Below, piece after piece: positions 18,212-27,387 of a stretch of 52,326 bases of DNA. The stretch lies in contig JAEZOB010000057.1 in NCBI GenBank assembly GCA_023414355.1, positions 1-52,326 of the forward strand, written 5' to 3'. The DNA comes from Bacillota bacterium. Lineage in GTDB: Bacteria; Bacillota; Clostridia; Lachnospirales; Lachnospiraceae. The first letter of the stretch is position 1, and each line of letters begins with the position of its first letter. The notes beneath the pieces were generated by a model. It made no database searches. It was not told where the DNA came from and saw only the letters and a list, made by a program, of their open reading frames with translations. The position numbers and the translations under genes are program-made.

Positions 18212-20590
18212 ATGAACGAAAAAGCATTACGTACCCTAGAATATCATAAAATTATAGATAAATTATCTGCTCTGGCAGGAACCTCCTCTGGCAGGGAATT
18301 ATGTAACGGACTTTTACCTCAGACAGACCCGGCAGCCATCGTGAGACTGCAGAAGCAAACTACGGATGCCCTGTCCCGTCTGCTTCGTAAGGGAAGTGTA
18401 TCGTTCGGAGGAATCCATGATATCCGCTCTTCCACCCTTCGATTAAAAGTTGGTTCAGCACTTAGTGCGACTGAGCTTCTACACATCAGCTCAGATTTGG
18501 ATGCAGTCCTGAGATTGAAGGCCTATGGCGGTTATACCGGAAAGGACAGTATAGAAATGACTGAGGATTCCCTGACGGAATTCTTTGCCGGCTTAGAGCC
18601 TTTGACTCCATTGAATAATGAAATAAAGCGTTGTATTATCTCAGAGGAAGAGATCGCAGACGATGCAAGCCCTGCCTTAAAGAGTGTCCGCCGGGCGATC
18701 AAAAATGCCAACGATAAGGTCCACAGCGAGCTTTCCTCCATCTTGAATTCTTCTAGAACCATGCTGCAGGACAATATTATCACACAGCGTAACGGCAGAT
18801 ACTGTCTGCCTGTACGTGCAGAATACAAGAGCCAGTTCCAGGGTATGATCCACGATCAGTCCTCCACCGGTTCAACATTGTTTATCGAACCCATGGCTAT
18901 CGTCCGCCTGAACAATGAACTTCGGGAACTGGCAATGAAGGAACAAGAGGAGATCGAGAAGGTGCTGGCTGATTTAAGTAACCAGGCAGCCGTAGAGGAA
19001 GAGAATCTTACTTACGATTTTGCTACTCTTACCGAATTGGATTTCATCTTTGCAAGGGCAGCTCTTTCCAAACAGATGAAGGGTTCTGAACCTATCTTTA
19101 ACCAAAATGGATTCCTGAATATCAAGAAAGGCCGTCATCCCCTCATCGATTCCAAGAAGGTAGTACCGATTGATATTATGTTAGGTAAGGACTTCGGAAT
19201 GCTGATTATTACAGGTCCGAATACCGGAGGTAAGACCGTTACTCTGAAAACCGTGGGTTTACTGACCCTTATGGGACAGGCAGGCCTTCATATTCCTGCT
19301 TTTGACGGTTCAGAGCTTACGATATTCGAGGAGGTCTATGCTGATATCGGAGATGAACAAAGTATCGAGCAAAGTCTCAGTACCTTCTCCTCTCATATGA
19401 CTAATATTGTAAAAATACTGGATAAGGCAGATCAGAAATCGCTGGTTCTGTTCGATGAGCTTGGTGCCGGTACCGATCCTACAGAGGGTGCCGCTCTTGC
19501 TATGTCCATCCTGTCCCACCTCCACAAGAAAAATATCCGTACTATGGCCACCACTCATTACAGTGAGCTGAAGATTTATGCTCTCTCCACAGAAGGCGTG
19601 TCCAATGCCTGCTGCGAATTTGATGTCGAAACCCTTCGTCCCACTTACCGCCTGCTGATCGGTATTCCCGGCAAGAGCAATGCTTTTGCCATCTCCTCGA
19701 AGCTCGGTCTTCCGGATTATATTATCAGTGACGCTAAAAAGAGGATCGGTGAACAGGAGAAGAGCTTCGAGGATCTGATCAGTGATCTGGAAGCCAACCG
19801 CGTAACCATCGAGAAGGAACAGAACGAAATCTCGAAGTATAAGGAAGAGATAGAGCTGCTGAAGAAGAACCTGGCAAAGAAAAACGAATCCCTGGATGCC
19901 AGTAGGGAGCGACTGCTCAGTGAAGCTAAGGAAAAAGCTGCAGCCGTACTTCAGGAAGCCAAGGATTTTGCAGATCAGAGCATCCGCCGCTATAACAAAT
20001 GGCTTCAGGAGGGCGGAGATATTAAGGATATGGAGAATGAACGAAATTCCCTCAGGGCGCGGTTAAGTGACAGCGAAAAGCTAGCTGCCAAAAATACTCC
20101 CAAGAAGACGAAAGAAATCTCTGTCAAGAATCTCCGTGTGGGTGATTCCGTGAATGTCATCAGTCTGGGACTCAAGGGTACTGTGAGTACGCTGCCAAAT
20201 GCCAAAGGTGATCTCTATGTACAGATGGGTATTCTAAGGTCACTTGTGAATCTCAAGGATATTGAACTGATCGAAGAAGAGACTGTCACAGCTCCCGGAT
20301 TTAACAGAACACAGAGCGGTAAAATCAAGATGTCCAAATCTGCCAGTATTCATCCGGATATCAATCTGATTGGTAAGACAGTGGACGAAGCCCTCTCTGA
20401 CCTGGATAAGTATCTCGATGATGCATACCTGGCACATCTGCCACAGGTTACTGTGATCCACGGACGCGGAACCGGTGCACTTCGGAATGCCATCCATGCC
20501 CACCTAAAAAAATTAAGTTATGTGAAGTCCTTCCGCCTCGGTGCTTTCGGGGAAGGAGATCAGGGCGTAACCATCGTAGAATTCAAGTAA
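18212..20590 (+). CDS. mutS2: MutS2 (RqcU), Smr-domain ATPase
   Basis: The 792 residues match full-length MutS2. The MutS core has Walker A GPNTGGKT near 335-342, Walker B LVLFDELGAGTDPTEG and the MutS helix TMATTHYSELK. A long coiled coil follows at about 515-640, then a small KOW-like segment and a C-terminal Smr nuclease domain with HGRGTGALR near 750. MutS2 lacks the mismatch-recognition domain of MutS. In Bacillus it splits collided ribosomes as an entry to ribosome quality control, and it has also been linked to suppression of recombination. RqcP, another member of that pathway, is encoded at 43900-44139. Confidence 0.95.
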   Translation: MNEKALRTLEYHKIIDKLSALAGTSSGRELCNGLLPQTDPAAIVRLQKQTTDALSRLLRKGSVSFGGIHDIRSSTLRLKVGSALSATELLHISSDLDAVLRLKAYGGYTGKDSIEMTEDSLTEFFAGLEPLTPLNNEIKRCIISEEEIADDASPALKSVRRAIKNANDKVHSELSSILNSSRTMLQDNIITQRNGRYCLPVRAEYKSQFQGMIHDQSSTGSTLFIEPMAIVRLNNELRELAMKEQEEIEKVLADLSNQAAVEEENLTYDFATLTELDFIFARAALSKQMKGSEPIFNQNGFLNIKKGRHPLIDSKKVVPIDIMLGKDFGMLIITGPNTGGKTVTLKTVGLLTLMGQAGLHIPAFDGSELTIFEEVYADIGDEQSIEQSLSTFSSHMTNIVKILDKADQKSLVLFDELGAGTDPTEGAALAMSILSHLHKKNIRTMATTHYSELKIYALSTEGVSNACCEFDVETLRPTYRLLIGIPGKSNAFAISSKLGLPDYIISDAKKRIGEQEKSFEDLISDLEANRVTIEKEQNEISKYKEEIELLKKNLAKKNESLDASRERLLSEAKEKAAAVLQEAKDFADQSIRRYNKWLQEGGDIKDMENERNSLRARLSDSEKLAAKNTPKKTKEISVKNLRVGDSVNVISLGLKGTVSTLPNAKGDLYVQMGILRSLVNLKDIELIEEETVTAPGFNRTQSGKIKMSKSASIHPDINLIGKTVDEALSDLDKYLDDAYLAHLPQVTVIHGRGTGALRNAIHAHLKKLSYVKSFRLGAFGEGDQGVTIVEFK

Positions 20591-20630
20591 TAGAGGTGAA
20601 ATAGAACCAAGCTACTGAAAGGAGTTTGCC

Positions 20631-21353
20631 ATGATAGCAAAACAAAAAATACTGATCGTCGACGATGACGTCAATATCGCCGAACTGATTTCCCTATATC
20701 TGACCAAGGAATGCTTCGATACAATGATTGTCAATGATGGCGAGGCTGCCATACGTGAATTTGCAGCTTATGAGCCCAATCTCGTACTGCTCGACCTGAT
20801 GCTCCCCGGTATTGATGGGTATGAGGTCTGCCGCGAGATACGAAAGCTATCTTCCGTTCCCATCATCATGCTTTCCGCAAAGGGAGAAATATTTGATAAG
20901 GTATTAGGCTTGGAGCTGGGAGCGGATGATTATGTGATTAAGCCCTTCGATTCCAAGGAGCTGGTTGCCCGGGTAAGGGCTGTGTTAAGGCGCTTTCATC
21001 CGACTGCCAAGGAAGAGCCGGAAATTCCGGCACAGACCGGGGATTTTGTAGTATACCCCGACATAATTATTAACCTAAGCAATTATTCCGTACAATATCT
21101 TGGCGAGAATATAGAAATGCCGCCGAAAGAGCTGGAGCTCCTATATTTTCTGGCCTCGAATCCAAACCAGGTATTTACCAGAGAGCAGCTTCTGGATCAT
21201 ATCTGGGGCTATGAGTATTATGGTGATACCAGAACAGTAGATGTTCATATCAAACGCCTCAGGGAAAAAATCAAAGATCATAAGGATTGGAATCTTGCAA
21301 CCGTATGGGGCATCGGTTATAAATTTGAAGCCCGGACAGCCGCAAAAAGATAA
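20631..21353 (+). CDS. OmpR/PhoB family response regulator
   Basis: 240 residues: receiver domain (acidic pocket D11-D13, phosphoacceptor D55 in LLDLMLPGIDGYE, switch Lys in VIKPFDSKE) and a C-terminal winged helix (PPKELELLYFLASNPNQVFTR region and TVDVHIKRLREKI). GAAAGGAG precedes the ATG. It starts 40 bp after mutS2 and 20 bp before its sensor kinase, so the two form a system. The signal is not evident. Confidence 0.93.
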   Translation: MIAKQKILIVDDDVNIAELISLYLTKECFDTMIVNDGEAAIREFAAYEPNLVLLDLMLPGIDGYEVCREIRKLSSVPIIMLSAKGEIFDKVLGLELGADDYVIKPFDSKELVARVRAVLRRFHPTAKEEPEIPAQTGDFVVYPDIIINLSNYSVQYLGENIEMPPKELELLYFLASNPNQVFTREQLLDHIWGYEYYGDTRTVDVHIKRLREKIKDHKDWNLATVWGIGYKFEARTAAKR

Positions 21354-21373
21354 CAGAAAGGTAGGGATGTACC

Positions 21374-22783
21374 ATGAGGAAGACCATTTGGTCAAGATTG
21401 ATGATATGCTATCTCCTCTCAGGAGTGATGATTTTTTTGCTGCTGAATACATATGGTGCAAACCTACTGGTTCAAAAGCTTAAAAGAGATAAAGTGGACC
21501 AGATGATGCAGGAAGCCAAATTGATAGACTCAGAGTATATGTCAAGCTTCTTTGATCAGACGATGTCTCTGGATAATCTGACAATCCAGCTAAAGTCCAT
21601 CAACACCTTTCTGGGAATCCGCGTCTGGATTGTCAATTCCTTCGGCAACATCATCGCTGATTCCTCCGACGAAAACAGTACCATAGGGAGAAATATCAAT
21701 AAGATCGATCCGGTCTTTATGGAAATGGCTAACTCCGAGAATAACAATGTCCAGGGTGTTTTTACTGAGCCCATGATGAGTCTGACCCATCCCATCATCT
21801 ATAATACCCGGATTCGCGGTTATATCGTACTCCATACCTCTCATCAGGGTATCGAGTTCCAATCCCTTTATTACATGGATGTCATCAACATCTGCTTCCT
21901 TGTATTTTTAGCCCTATTTTTCTTTATCTTCGTATATATCTATTACATTACTGCCGTTCCTCTAAAGAACCTGATGAAGGCTGCCAAGGAATATTCCTCG
22001 GGTAACTATAATTATGCATTAATACTAAAGGGCCTCAGTGAATATCGTGATTTGGGAGCTGCTATCTCCTATATGGCAGGAGAACTAAGCAAATTAGATG
22101 ACTATCAGAAGAAATTCGTGGCAAATATCTCCCATGACTTCCGCTCGCCTTTGACCTCCATCAAAGGCTATGCTACTGCCATCATGGACGGTACAATCCC
22201 CCATGACATGCAGGATAAATATCTGAATATCATTCTTTTTGAAACAGACCGACTGACTAAGCTTACCTCAGGACTTTTGGAGTTAAACAGCTTTGAGAAT
22301 CACGGAACCTTCCTGGATATTTCCACTTTTGATATTAATAATATCATCAAGCGTACGGCTGAGTCCTTTGAGGGCTCTTGTCGTGAGAAGAAGATAACTT
22401 TGAATCTTGTCTTCTCCTCCAAACAGACAATGGTAGTGGCCGATATAGGCAAAATCCAACAGGTCCTCTACAACCTGATTGATAACGCAATTAAGTTCAG
22501 TCATTCCAATTCAAAAATTAAAGTGAGTACTGAGGAAAAAGGCGAAAAAGTATTCGTCTCCGTCAAGGATTATGGAATCGGCATACCGAAGGACTCCATC
22601 AAGAAGATCTGGGAACGCTTCTATAAGACGGATGTCTCCCGCGGTAAGGACAAGAGGGGAACCGGTCTTGGCCTTTCCATCACAAAGGAGATCATACAGG
22701 CGCATAATGAGAACATCAACGTCATCAGTACGGAGGGCGTAGGCACAGAATTTATCTTTTCTCTGACGAGAGAGTCTGAATAG
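21374..22783 (+). CDS. Membrane sensor histidine kinase
   Basis: 469 residues. One membrane segment near 10-30, an extracytoplasmic sensor of about 135 residues, a second membrane segment near 172-196, a HAMP-like linker, then the HisKA domain with phosphoacceptor H254 in NISHDFRSPL. The catalytic domain has the N box (LIDNAIKFSHSN), DYGIGIP, WERFYK and GTGLGLSI. The extracellular part (VWIVNSFGNIIADSS) resembles the PAS-like sensors of PhoR/WalK-type kinases. It is the partner of the preceding response regulator. Confidence 0.92.
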   Translation: MRKTIWSRLMICYLLSGVMIFLLLNTYGANLLVQKLKRDKVDQMMQEAKLIDSEYMSSFFDQTMSLDNLTIQLKSINTFLGIRVWIVNSFGNIIADSSDENSTIGRNINKIDPVFMEMANSENNNVQGVFTEPMMSLTHPIIYNTRIRGYIVLHTSHQGIEFQSLYYMDVINICFLVFLALFFFIFVYIYYITAVPLKNLMKAAKEYSSGNYNYALILKGLSEYRDLGAAISYMAGELSKLDDYQKKFVANISHDFRSPLTSIKGYATAIMDGTIPHDMQDKYLNIILFETDRLTKLTSGLLELNSFENHGTFLDISTFDINNIIKRTAESFEGSCREKKITLNLVFSSKQTMVVADIGKIQQVLYNLIDNAIKFSHSNSKIKVSTEEKGEKVFVSVKDYGIGIPKDSIKKIWERFYKTDVSRGKDKRGTGLGLSITKEIIQAHNENINVISTEGVGTEFIFSLTRESE

Positions 22784-22810
22784 AACAGAAGAATTGACAT
22801 CTGGTAAAAA

Positions 22811-22846
22811 AAATAGTGCTTAGGTAACTCCCGGCACTATCTTTCA
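22811..22846 (+). terminator. Probable terminator after the two-component operon
   Basis: ATAGTGC (22813-22819) pairs with GCACTAT (22834-22840), followed by a broken T-run (CTTTCATTT). The weak tail leaves room for read-through into the acyltransferase gene. Confidence 0.55.
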
Positions 22847-22877
22847 TTTATACTGAATTTTAAGAAGGAGAGAACCA

Positions 22878-23945
22878 ATGAGAATCAAATATATCGATAA
22901 CATCAGAATTATGTGTATTCTTCTACTCATCCCTTACCATACCTGTATGATTTATAATGATTGGGGTGAGCTTTTCTATGTCACTGAGAAGCCGTCAGCG
23001 CTTGCCAGCCAATTCACCGGTATCGTATGGCCCTGGTGGATGTACCTGCTCTTTACCATTGCGGGCATCTCCTCTTATTATGCATTACAACATCGTTCCA
23101 CTGCTGCCTATGCAAAGGAAAGAGTAAGCAAATTGCTCCTTCCATTGCTCGCCGGACTGGTACTGATCATCCCGGTACAATCCTACATAGCCGATATCTT
23201 CTACAATAATTATTCCGGAGGATATCTTGAACATTATAAGATCTTCTTCACACGTTTTACTTATCTGACCGGTCAGGATGGTGGCTTTACTCCCGGTCAC
23301 CTTTGGTTTATCCTGTACCTTTTTGTCATCTCCATGGTATTATTGCCGTTCATGAGCCGGTATCAGAAAAGTATTAGGAAGCTTAATAGCGACAGGATTA
23401 CCGTCGGTAAGCTCCTTCCGTTGTTTCTGGTCATCTTAGTCTGCGCTCCCATCTTAGAGATTGGTGGAAAGAGTCTTACGGAATTTGCTGCCTGCTTTGC
23501 ACTCGGTTATTTTCTGCTTAGTGACACCCGGATACAAGAAAAGCTTGAAAAGAATCGTGTTTTTTTGCTGTGTCTGTTGATGGCATCTTATCTCCTTCGC
23601 TTTGCTATCAGCTCCGCAGGATATGGAGACAGCATTCTCTGGGCTATTGAGCAACGCATGATTACCTGGTTTGGCATCCTTACTATTCTGGGGTTAGGTA
23701 GACGATATTTAAATAACTCCAGCAAACTGACCGATTACTTTTCAAAGGCGGCCTTTCCCATCTATTACTTCCACCAGTCTATCCTGGTCATCGTTGGTTA
23801 CTACACTTTGAAATTCGTTCATGTAACATGGCTTCAGTTCCTTCTGATCGTAATAATAACTTTCATACTGACTATGGTTACCTATGAGCTGCTCCGCCGC
23901 TTTAAGCCGGCCTGCTTTCTCTTCGGTATGAAGTATCAGAAGTGA
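22878..23945 (+). CDS. Acyltransferase family 3 integral membrane protein
   Basis: 355 residues, about ten hydrophobic segments. The N-terminus MRIKYIDNIRIMCILLLIPYHTCM has the family Asp-Asn and catalytic-type His in the first helix, and later segments fit Acyl_transf_3 (GHLWFILYLF, FSKAAFPIYYFHQSILVIV). These enzymes O-acylate sugars, lipids or wall polymers at the membrane; the substrate here is unknown. AAGAAGGAG precedes the ATG. It is convergent with trmL across a 612-bp gap. Confidence 0.88.
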   Translation: MRIKYIDNIRIMCILLLIPYHTCMIYNDWGELFYVTEKPSALASQFTGIVWPWWMYLLFTIAGISSYYALQHRSTAAYAKERVSKLLLPLLAGLVLIIPVQSYIADIFYNNYSGGYLEHYKIFFTRFTYLTGQDGGFTPGHLWFILYLFVISMVLLPFMSRYQKSIRKLNSDRITVGKLLPLFLVILVCAPILEIGGKSLTEFAACFALGYFLLSDTRIQEKLEKNRVFLLCLLMASYLLRFAISSAGYGDSILWAIEQRMITWFGILTILGLGRRYLNNSSKLTDYFSKAAFPIYYFHQSILVIVGYYTLKFVHVTWLQFLLIVIITFILTMVTYELLRRFKPACFLFGMKYQK

Positions 23946-23965
23946 ACATCATAAAGGTAGATTAA

Positions 23966-24061
23966 ATGAAAATAATAGCTTTCCAGATAAATCAGACCCA
24001 TGACCCGAGTCGGCTTACCTCGTCTCCGAAGCATAAGAAGACTTCCCCACTCGTTCTATAG
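23966..24061 (+). CDS. Possible 31-residue ORF after the acyltransferase gene
   Basis: ATG behind AAAGGTAG, stop TAG after 31 codons, starting MKIIAFQINQTHDPSRL. It lies 20 bp after the acyltransferase stop. No family recognised; it could be a remnant of a larger gene or chance. Confidence 0.22.
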   Translation: MKIIAFQINQTHDPSRLTSSPKHKKTSPLVL

Positions 24062-24187
24062 AATTACTTCCTGACATTATTTATAACCGAGTATACAAGT
24101 TAATAAATATGAGAGCCACCGGTTTTCAGACAGAGAATAAGAATATTATAATAAGACTAAAGAATATCTTATTATCTTAAAAGAACA
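24062..24187. other. Intergenic stretch without a recognised feature
   Basis: A+T-rich sequence between the short ORF and the large palindrome. Nothing beyond low-complexity TTATT tracts is seen. Confidence 0.5.
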
Positions 24188-24474
24188 GGATACGCCCGGA
24201 CCGGGTTGTTCTGTGATCGAGGTAGAGCTTGTGCTGTAATCGTCATTGTACCTGGCAGCTGGCAGCAAAAACTATGAATTGTCCATAACATAAAGGAAAA
24301 TCCGCCATGGAGGGCGGATTTAGGTGCATTGGACACGGAGGTCCATATGCACCGGCCTGTAAAATTATCGATTCCAATATCCCAATTCATAGTTTTTACT
24401 GCCGGCTGCCGGTACAATAGATTACAAAGCACCGACCTACCGAAATCACAGAACAACCCGGTCCAGGCGTATCC
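24188..24474. repeat. Large imperfect palindrome, 92-94-bp arms with two hairpins in the centre
   Basis: Left arm 24188-24281 and right arm 24383-24474 are reverse complements over nearly their whole length. The outer 30 bp have one mismatch and the middle part is more diverged. The 101-base centre holds two further hairpins: AATCCGCC/GGCGGATT (24299-24320) and GGTGCAT..GGAC/GTCC..ATGCACC (24323-24352). No ORF or T-run is present. It lies between the convergent acyltransferase and trmL genes. It may be a structured RNA, a MITE-like insertion, or a long bidirectional stop structure. Confidence 0.85.
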
Positions 24475-24557
24475 GTCCCTTTGTTAATACAATTGTCCCT
24501 TTAATCTCATCTATCCTTTGTTAACAACCATATCAGACAATCATACGAGGTCTAGCC

Positions 24558-25055
24558 TTATACTTCCTCCCACTTATAGCGGTGCAGCTGCCCTTCTGTT
24601 CGCATACCCTCGAAATTATTCTGTCTCAGGGCTTCGTATAAGATGACTGCCACAGAATTCCCTAGGTTCAGGGATCTGATATCCCCTATCATCGGAATTC
24701 GGATGGTATTCTCCTTGTTGGCAATCAATAGTTCCTCCGGAATTCCTGCACTTTCCTTCCCAAACATGATATAGCAATCCGGCTCATATTCAACATGGGT
24801 ATAGGAATGCTGTGCTTTTGTGGTTGCCATATAGAGCTTTGCACCAGGATTCTTTTCTAAAAAATCTTTATAGTTATTATAAACCGTGACATCCAGGTCC
24901 TTCCAGTAGTCCAGCCCGGCACGTCTGATTTCCTTCTCATCCAGTCGAAAACCCAATGGCTTAATCAGATGCAATCTGGTCCCGGTAGCCACACAAGTCC
25001 GTCCGATATTACCGGTATTTGCCGGAATCTCCGGTTCCAATAAAACGATGTTCAT
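24558..25055 (-). CDS. trmL: tRNA (cytidine/uridine-34-2'-O)-methyltransferase TrmL
   Basis: 165 residues, a minimal SPOUT methyltransferase that 2'-O-methylates the wobble base of tRNA-Leu isoacceptors. Family motifs: the N-terminal NTGNIGRTCVATGTRLHLIK, then FGKESAGIPEELL, and the knot-forming RIPMIGDIRSLNLGNSVAV. The start ATG follows GAGGAAATAGGA. It lies 53 bp after cheX on the same strand but is separated from it by a terminator. Confidence 0.93.
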   Translation of the reverse strand: MNIVLLEPEIPANTGNIGRTCVATGTRLHLIKPLGFRLDEKEIRRAGLDYWKDLDVTVYNNYKDFLEKNPGAKLYMATTKAQHSYTHVEYEPDCYIMFGKESAGIPEELLIANKENTIRIPMIGDIRSLNLGNSVAVILYEALRQNNFEGMRTEGQLHRYKWEEV

Positions 25056-25092
25056 TCCTATTTCCTCATTTCAATCCTTACTATTTTTCTAT

Positions 25093-25120
25093 AAAGAAAA
25101 AAGGTGAATTAATCACCTTT
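25093..25120 (-). terminator. Terminator overlapping the cheX stop codon
   Basis: AAAGGTGA (25113-25120 on the minus strand) pairs with TCACCTTT (25100-25107), followed by a T-run. The cheX stop TAA lies in the loop, so the hairpin begins within the last codons. Confidence 0.75.
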
Positions 25121-25579
25121 AATCGCTATATGAATCTCAATTGTTTTATTATCGTCATAAGTCAATGGTACACAGATATTCGCAGCATAGGTTGCGCTGA
25201 AGGTTATTGTTCCGTTCCCTACTGTAGGTGGTGTTATATCAATACCGATACCCTTTGTTGAGAATATGGTGGCTGTGTTACCCATAATCATGTTACCAAG
25301 TTCACTGATAGCACTCTTAGCCAGTTCATCCATTTCTGCAACCGGCATCATCATCATCTTAGATGCAATATCACATGCAATAGAATTCTCAAATGCTATC
25401 ATAGCCTGACCGCGCATCTCGCCGGTAAATCCTATCAAAATTATTAATGTATTATCAAAAAATGCTGGGTTCTTAATGTATGGCTTACCAACTTTTGCAT
25501 CGACAAAACACATCTCTTTTAAGATTTTTGTTGAAGCCATTAAAAACGGATTAATGTGGTCAGCGTTAACATTGGCCAT
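25109..25579 (-). CDS. cheX: Chemotaxis protein CheX (CheY-P phosphatase)
   Basis: 156 residues. CheX dephosphorylates CheY-P and thus resets flagellar switching. The single signature helix has E93 and N96 in AISELGNMIMGN, the catalytic pair of the CheC/CheX/FliY family. MFGKES-type CheC repeats are absent, which fits CheX. The ATG at 25579 is chosen because GGAGGTGATCGA precedes it. It is not beside other chemotaxis genes here, so it is either a scattered member or a CheX-like protein with another partner. Confidence 0.85.
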   Translation of the reverse strand: MANVNADHINPFLMASTKILKEMCFVDAKVGKPYIKNPAFFDNTLIILIGFTGEMRGQAMIAFENSIACDIASKMMMMPVAEMDELAKSAISELGNMIMGNTATIFSTKGIGIDITPPTVGNGTITFSATYAANICVPLTYDDNKTIEIHIAIKGD

Positions 25580-25649
25580 TCGATCACCTCCTATGTGTCT
25601 TACAAACATTGTATCACAATCATTATCAAAATTCAAACTTTTACTCAAA

Positions 25650-26819
25650 TTATTTCATTTTTCTATACTTCTCTACAAATTTTGCCATTCTCTCTAATGC
25701 GATTTTTAAATTTTCTATGGAATATGCATAAGAAATACGAAGATAGCCCTCACCACAGGCTCCAAAAGCTGTACCCGGAACCACTGCAACCTTTTCTTCC
25801 ATCAATAGTCTTGTAGCAAATTCGTCCGAGGTCATGCCAAGACTTTTTATACAAGGGAATACATAAAATGCCCCATAAGGTTCAAAGCACTCCAGCCCCA
25901 TAGCACGTAAGGAGTGAACCACATACCTGCGTCTTTTATCATAAGCATCACGCATCATTTCTACATCAGGATCGCCATTCTTCACTGCTTCAATGCCCGC
26001 ATACTGACTGGTCGTCGGGGCACACATGATGGCAAACTGATGGATCTTTATCATTTGCTCCATAATCAATGCTGGTCCTGCAGCATACCCAAGTCTCCAG
26101 CCGGTCATGGCATAGGATTTCGAAAAACCATTGATTACAATGGTGCGTTCCTTCATTCCCGGGAAAGAAGCGATTGATATATGCTTTTGTCCATACGTAA
26201 GCTCTGAATAAATCTCGTCTGATATTACAATCAGATCCTTCTCTAGGATGACATCCACCAGTTTGGCAAGATCCTCCTGATTCATGATGGCACCGGTCGG
26301 GTTGTTCGGGAAAGCCAGGATCAATAGCTTAGTGTTCTCGGTGATTGCATCCAGAAGCTCCTCTCTGGTAAGCTTAAAATCATTCTTACCCTGAAGCTCT
26401 ATGACCACCGGCGTTCCTCCTGCAAGAACAGTACAGGGATGATAAGACACATAGCAGGGCTGAGGAATCAGCACTTCATCCCCAGGCTCAAGCATGGCAC
26501 GAAGAGCGATATCGATTGCCTCGCTCCCTCCGACGGTTACCATAACCTCTTTATTATAATCATAATTCAAATCAAATCTGCGAGACAGATAATTGCAGAT
26601 TTCCATCTTCAATTCCTTCAGGCCTGCATTCGAGGTATAGAAGGTTCTTCCCTTCTCCAAGGAATAGATTCCCTCTTCACGAATATGCCAGGGAGTATCA
26701 AAATCAGGTTCACCGACACCAAGAGAGATTGCATCCTTCATCTCGCTGACGATATCAAAGAATTTTCTAATTCCCGAAGGCGGCATATCAACTACTGACT
26801 TAGCTAATGGATTTCTCAA
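25650..26819 (-). CDS. Pyridoxal-phosphate aminotransferase, class I/II
   Basis: 389 residues of fold-type I aminotransferase. Visible motifs: SLGVGEPDFDTP substrate loop, GGSEAIDIALRA cofactor-phosphate loop, PNNPTGAIM, VISDEIYSEL, and the Schiff-base Lys in NGFSKSYAMTGWRLGY; the C-terminal substrate Arg lies in GYLRISYA. The TTG start overlaps the stop of the upstream Lrp gene by four bases (TTGA), so translation is probably coupled. The substrate is probably an aspartate, alanine or aromatic amino acid; the sequence does not decide. Confidence 0.9.
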   Translation of the reverse strand: MRNPLAKSVVDMPPSGIRKFFDIVSEMKDAISLGVGEPDFDTPWHIREEGIYSLEKGRTFYTSNAGLKELKMEICNYLSRRFDLNYDYNKEVMVTVGGSEAIDIALRAMLEPGDEVLIPQPCYVSYHPCTVLAGGTPVVIELQGKNDFKLTREELLDAITENTKLLILAFPNNPTGAIMNQEDLAKLVDVILEKDLIVISDEIYSELTYGQKHISIASFPGMKERTIVINGFSKSYAMTGWRLGYAAGPALIMEQMIKIHQFAIMCAPTTSQYAGIEAVKNGDPDVEMMRDAYDKRRRYVVHSLRAMGLECFEPYGAFYVFPCIKSLGMTSDEFATRLLMEEKVAVVPGTAFGACGEGYLRISYAYSIENLKIALERMAKFVEKYRKMK

Positions 26820-27298
26820 GGTGTAATCAGCATCCTTTCATCTTGTTTCGTTTGAATAAGTGGTAAACCGTGCTCCTTGTATTTCTTCAATACAAAATGA
26901 GTCGCAGTACTTAAGATTGCATCCATCGGAGCAAGCTTCTCAGAGACGAAGTTTGCTACCTCTCTCATCGTTTTACCTTCCAGGATTACTGTAAGATCAA
27001 AGCCTCCTGACATCAGATACAACGATTGTACCTCATCAAACTGATAGATACGCTCCGCAATTTTATCAAAGCCAAGTCCCCGTTGTGGTGTTACCTTGAG
27101 TTCAATCAAGGCCGTCACTCTTTCACATTCTACCTTATCCCAGTTAATCAGAGTAGGATAACCGCAGATGATCGTTTCCTCTTCCATTTGCCTGATTGCA
27201 TTAGTCACTTCTTCTTCCGTGCTGCCTAACATAATCGCAAGATCCGCTACCGAGATTTTGCTGTTCTTATCAATCGCAGTTAAGATTTTTTCTCTCAT
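26816..27298 (-). CDS. Lrp/AsnC family transcriptional regulator
   Basis: 160 residues: N-terminal HTH (KISVADLAIMLGSTEEEVTNAIRQME) and a C-terminal RAM ligand domain (SGGFDLTVILEGKTMREVANFV). It overlaps the downstream aminotransferase by four bases in an arrangement common in Clostridia, so it probably senses an amino acid and controls the aminotransferase. Confidence 0.9.
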   Translation of the reverse strand: MREKILTAIDKNSKISVADLAIMLGSTEEEVTNAIRQMEEETIICGYPTLINWDKVECERVTALIELKVTPQRGLGFDKIAERIYQFDEVQSLYLMSGGFDLTVILEGKTMREVANFVSEKLAPMDAILSTATHFVLKKYKEHGLPLIQTKQDERMLITP

Positions 27299-27387
27299 CC
27301 CAGAACCCTCTCTTTTCTCTGAATTAATGTTGCCAACCTTCCTATATATGATACATAACCCAAAGTCTGTTCTTATAGAAAACCTAT

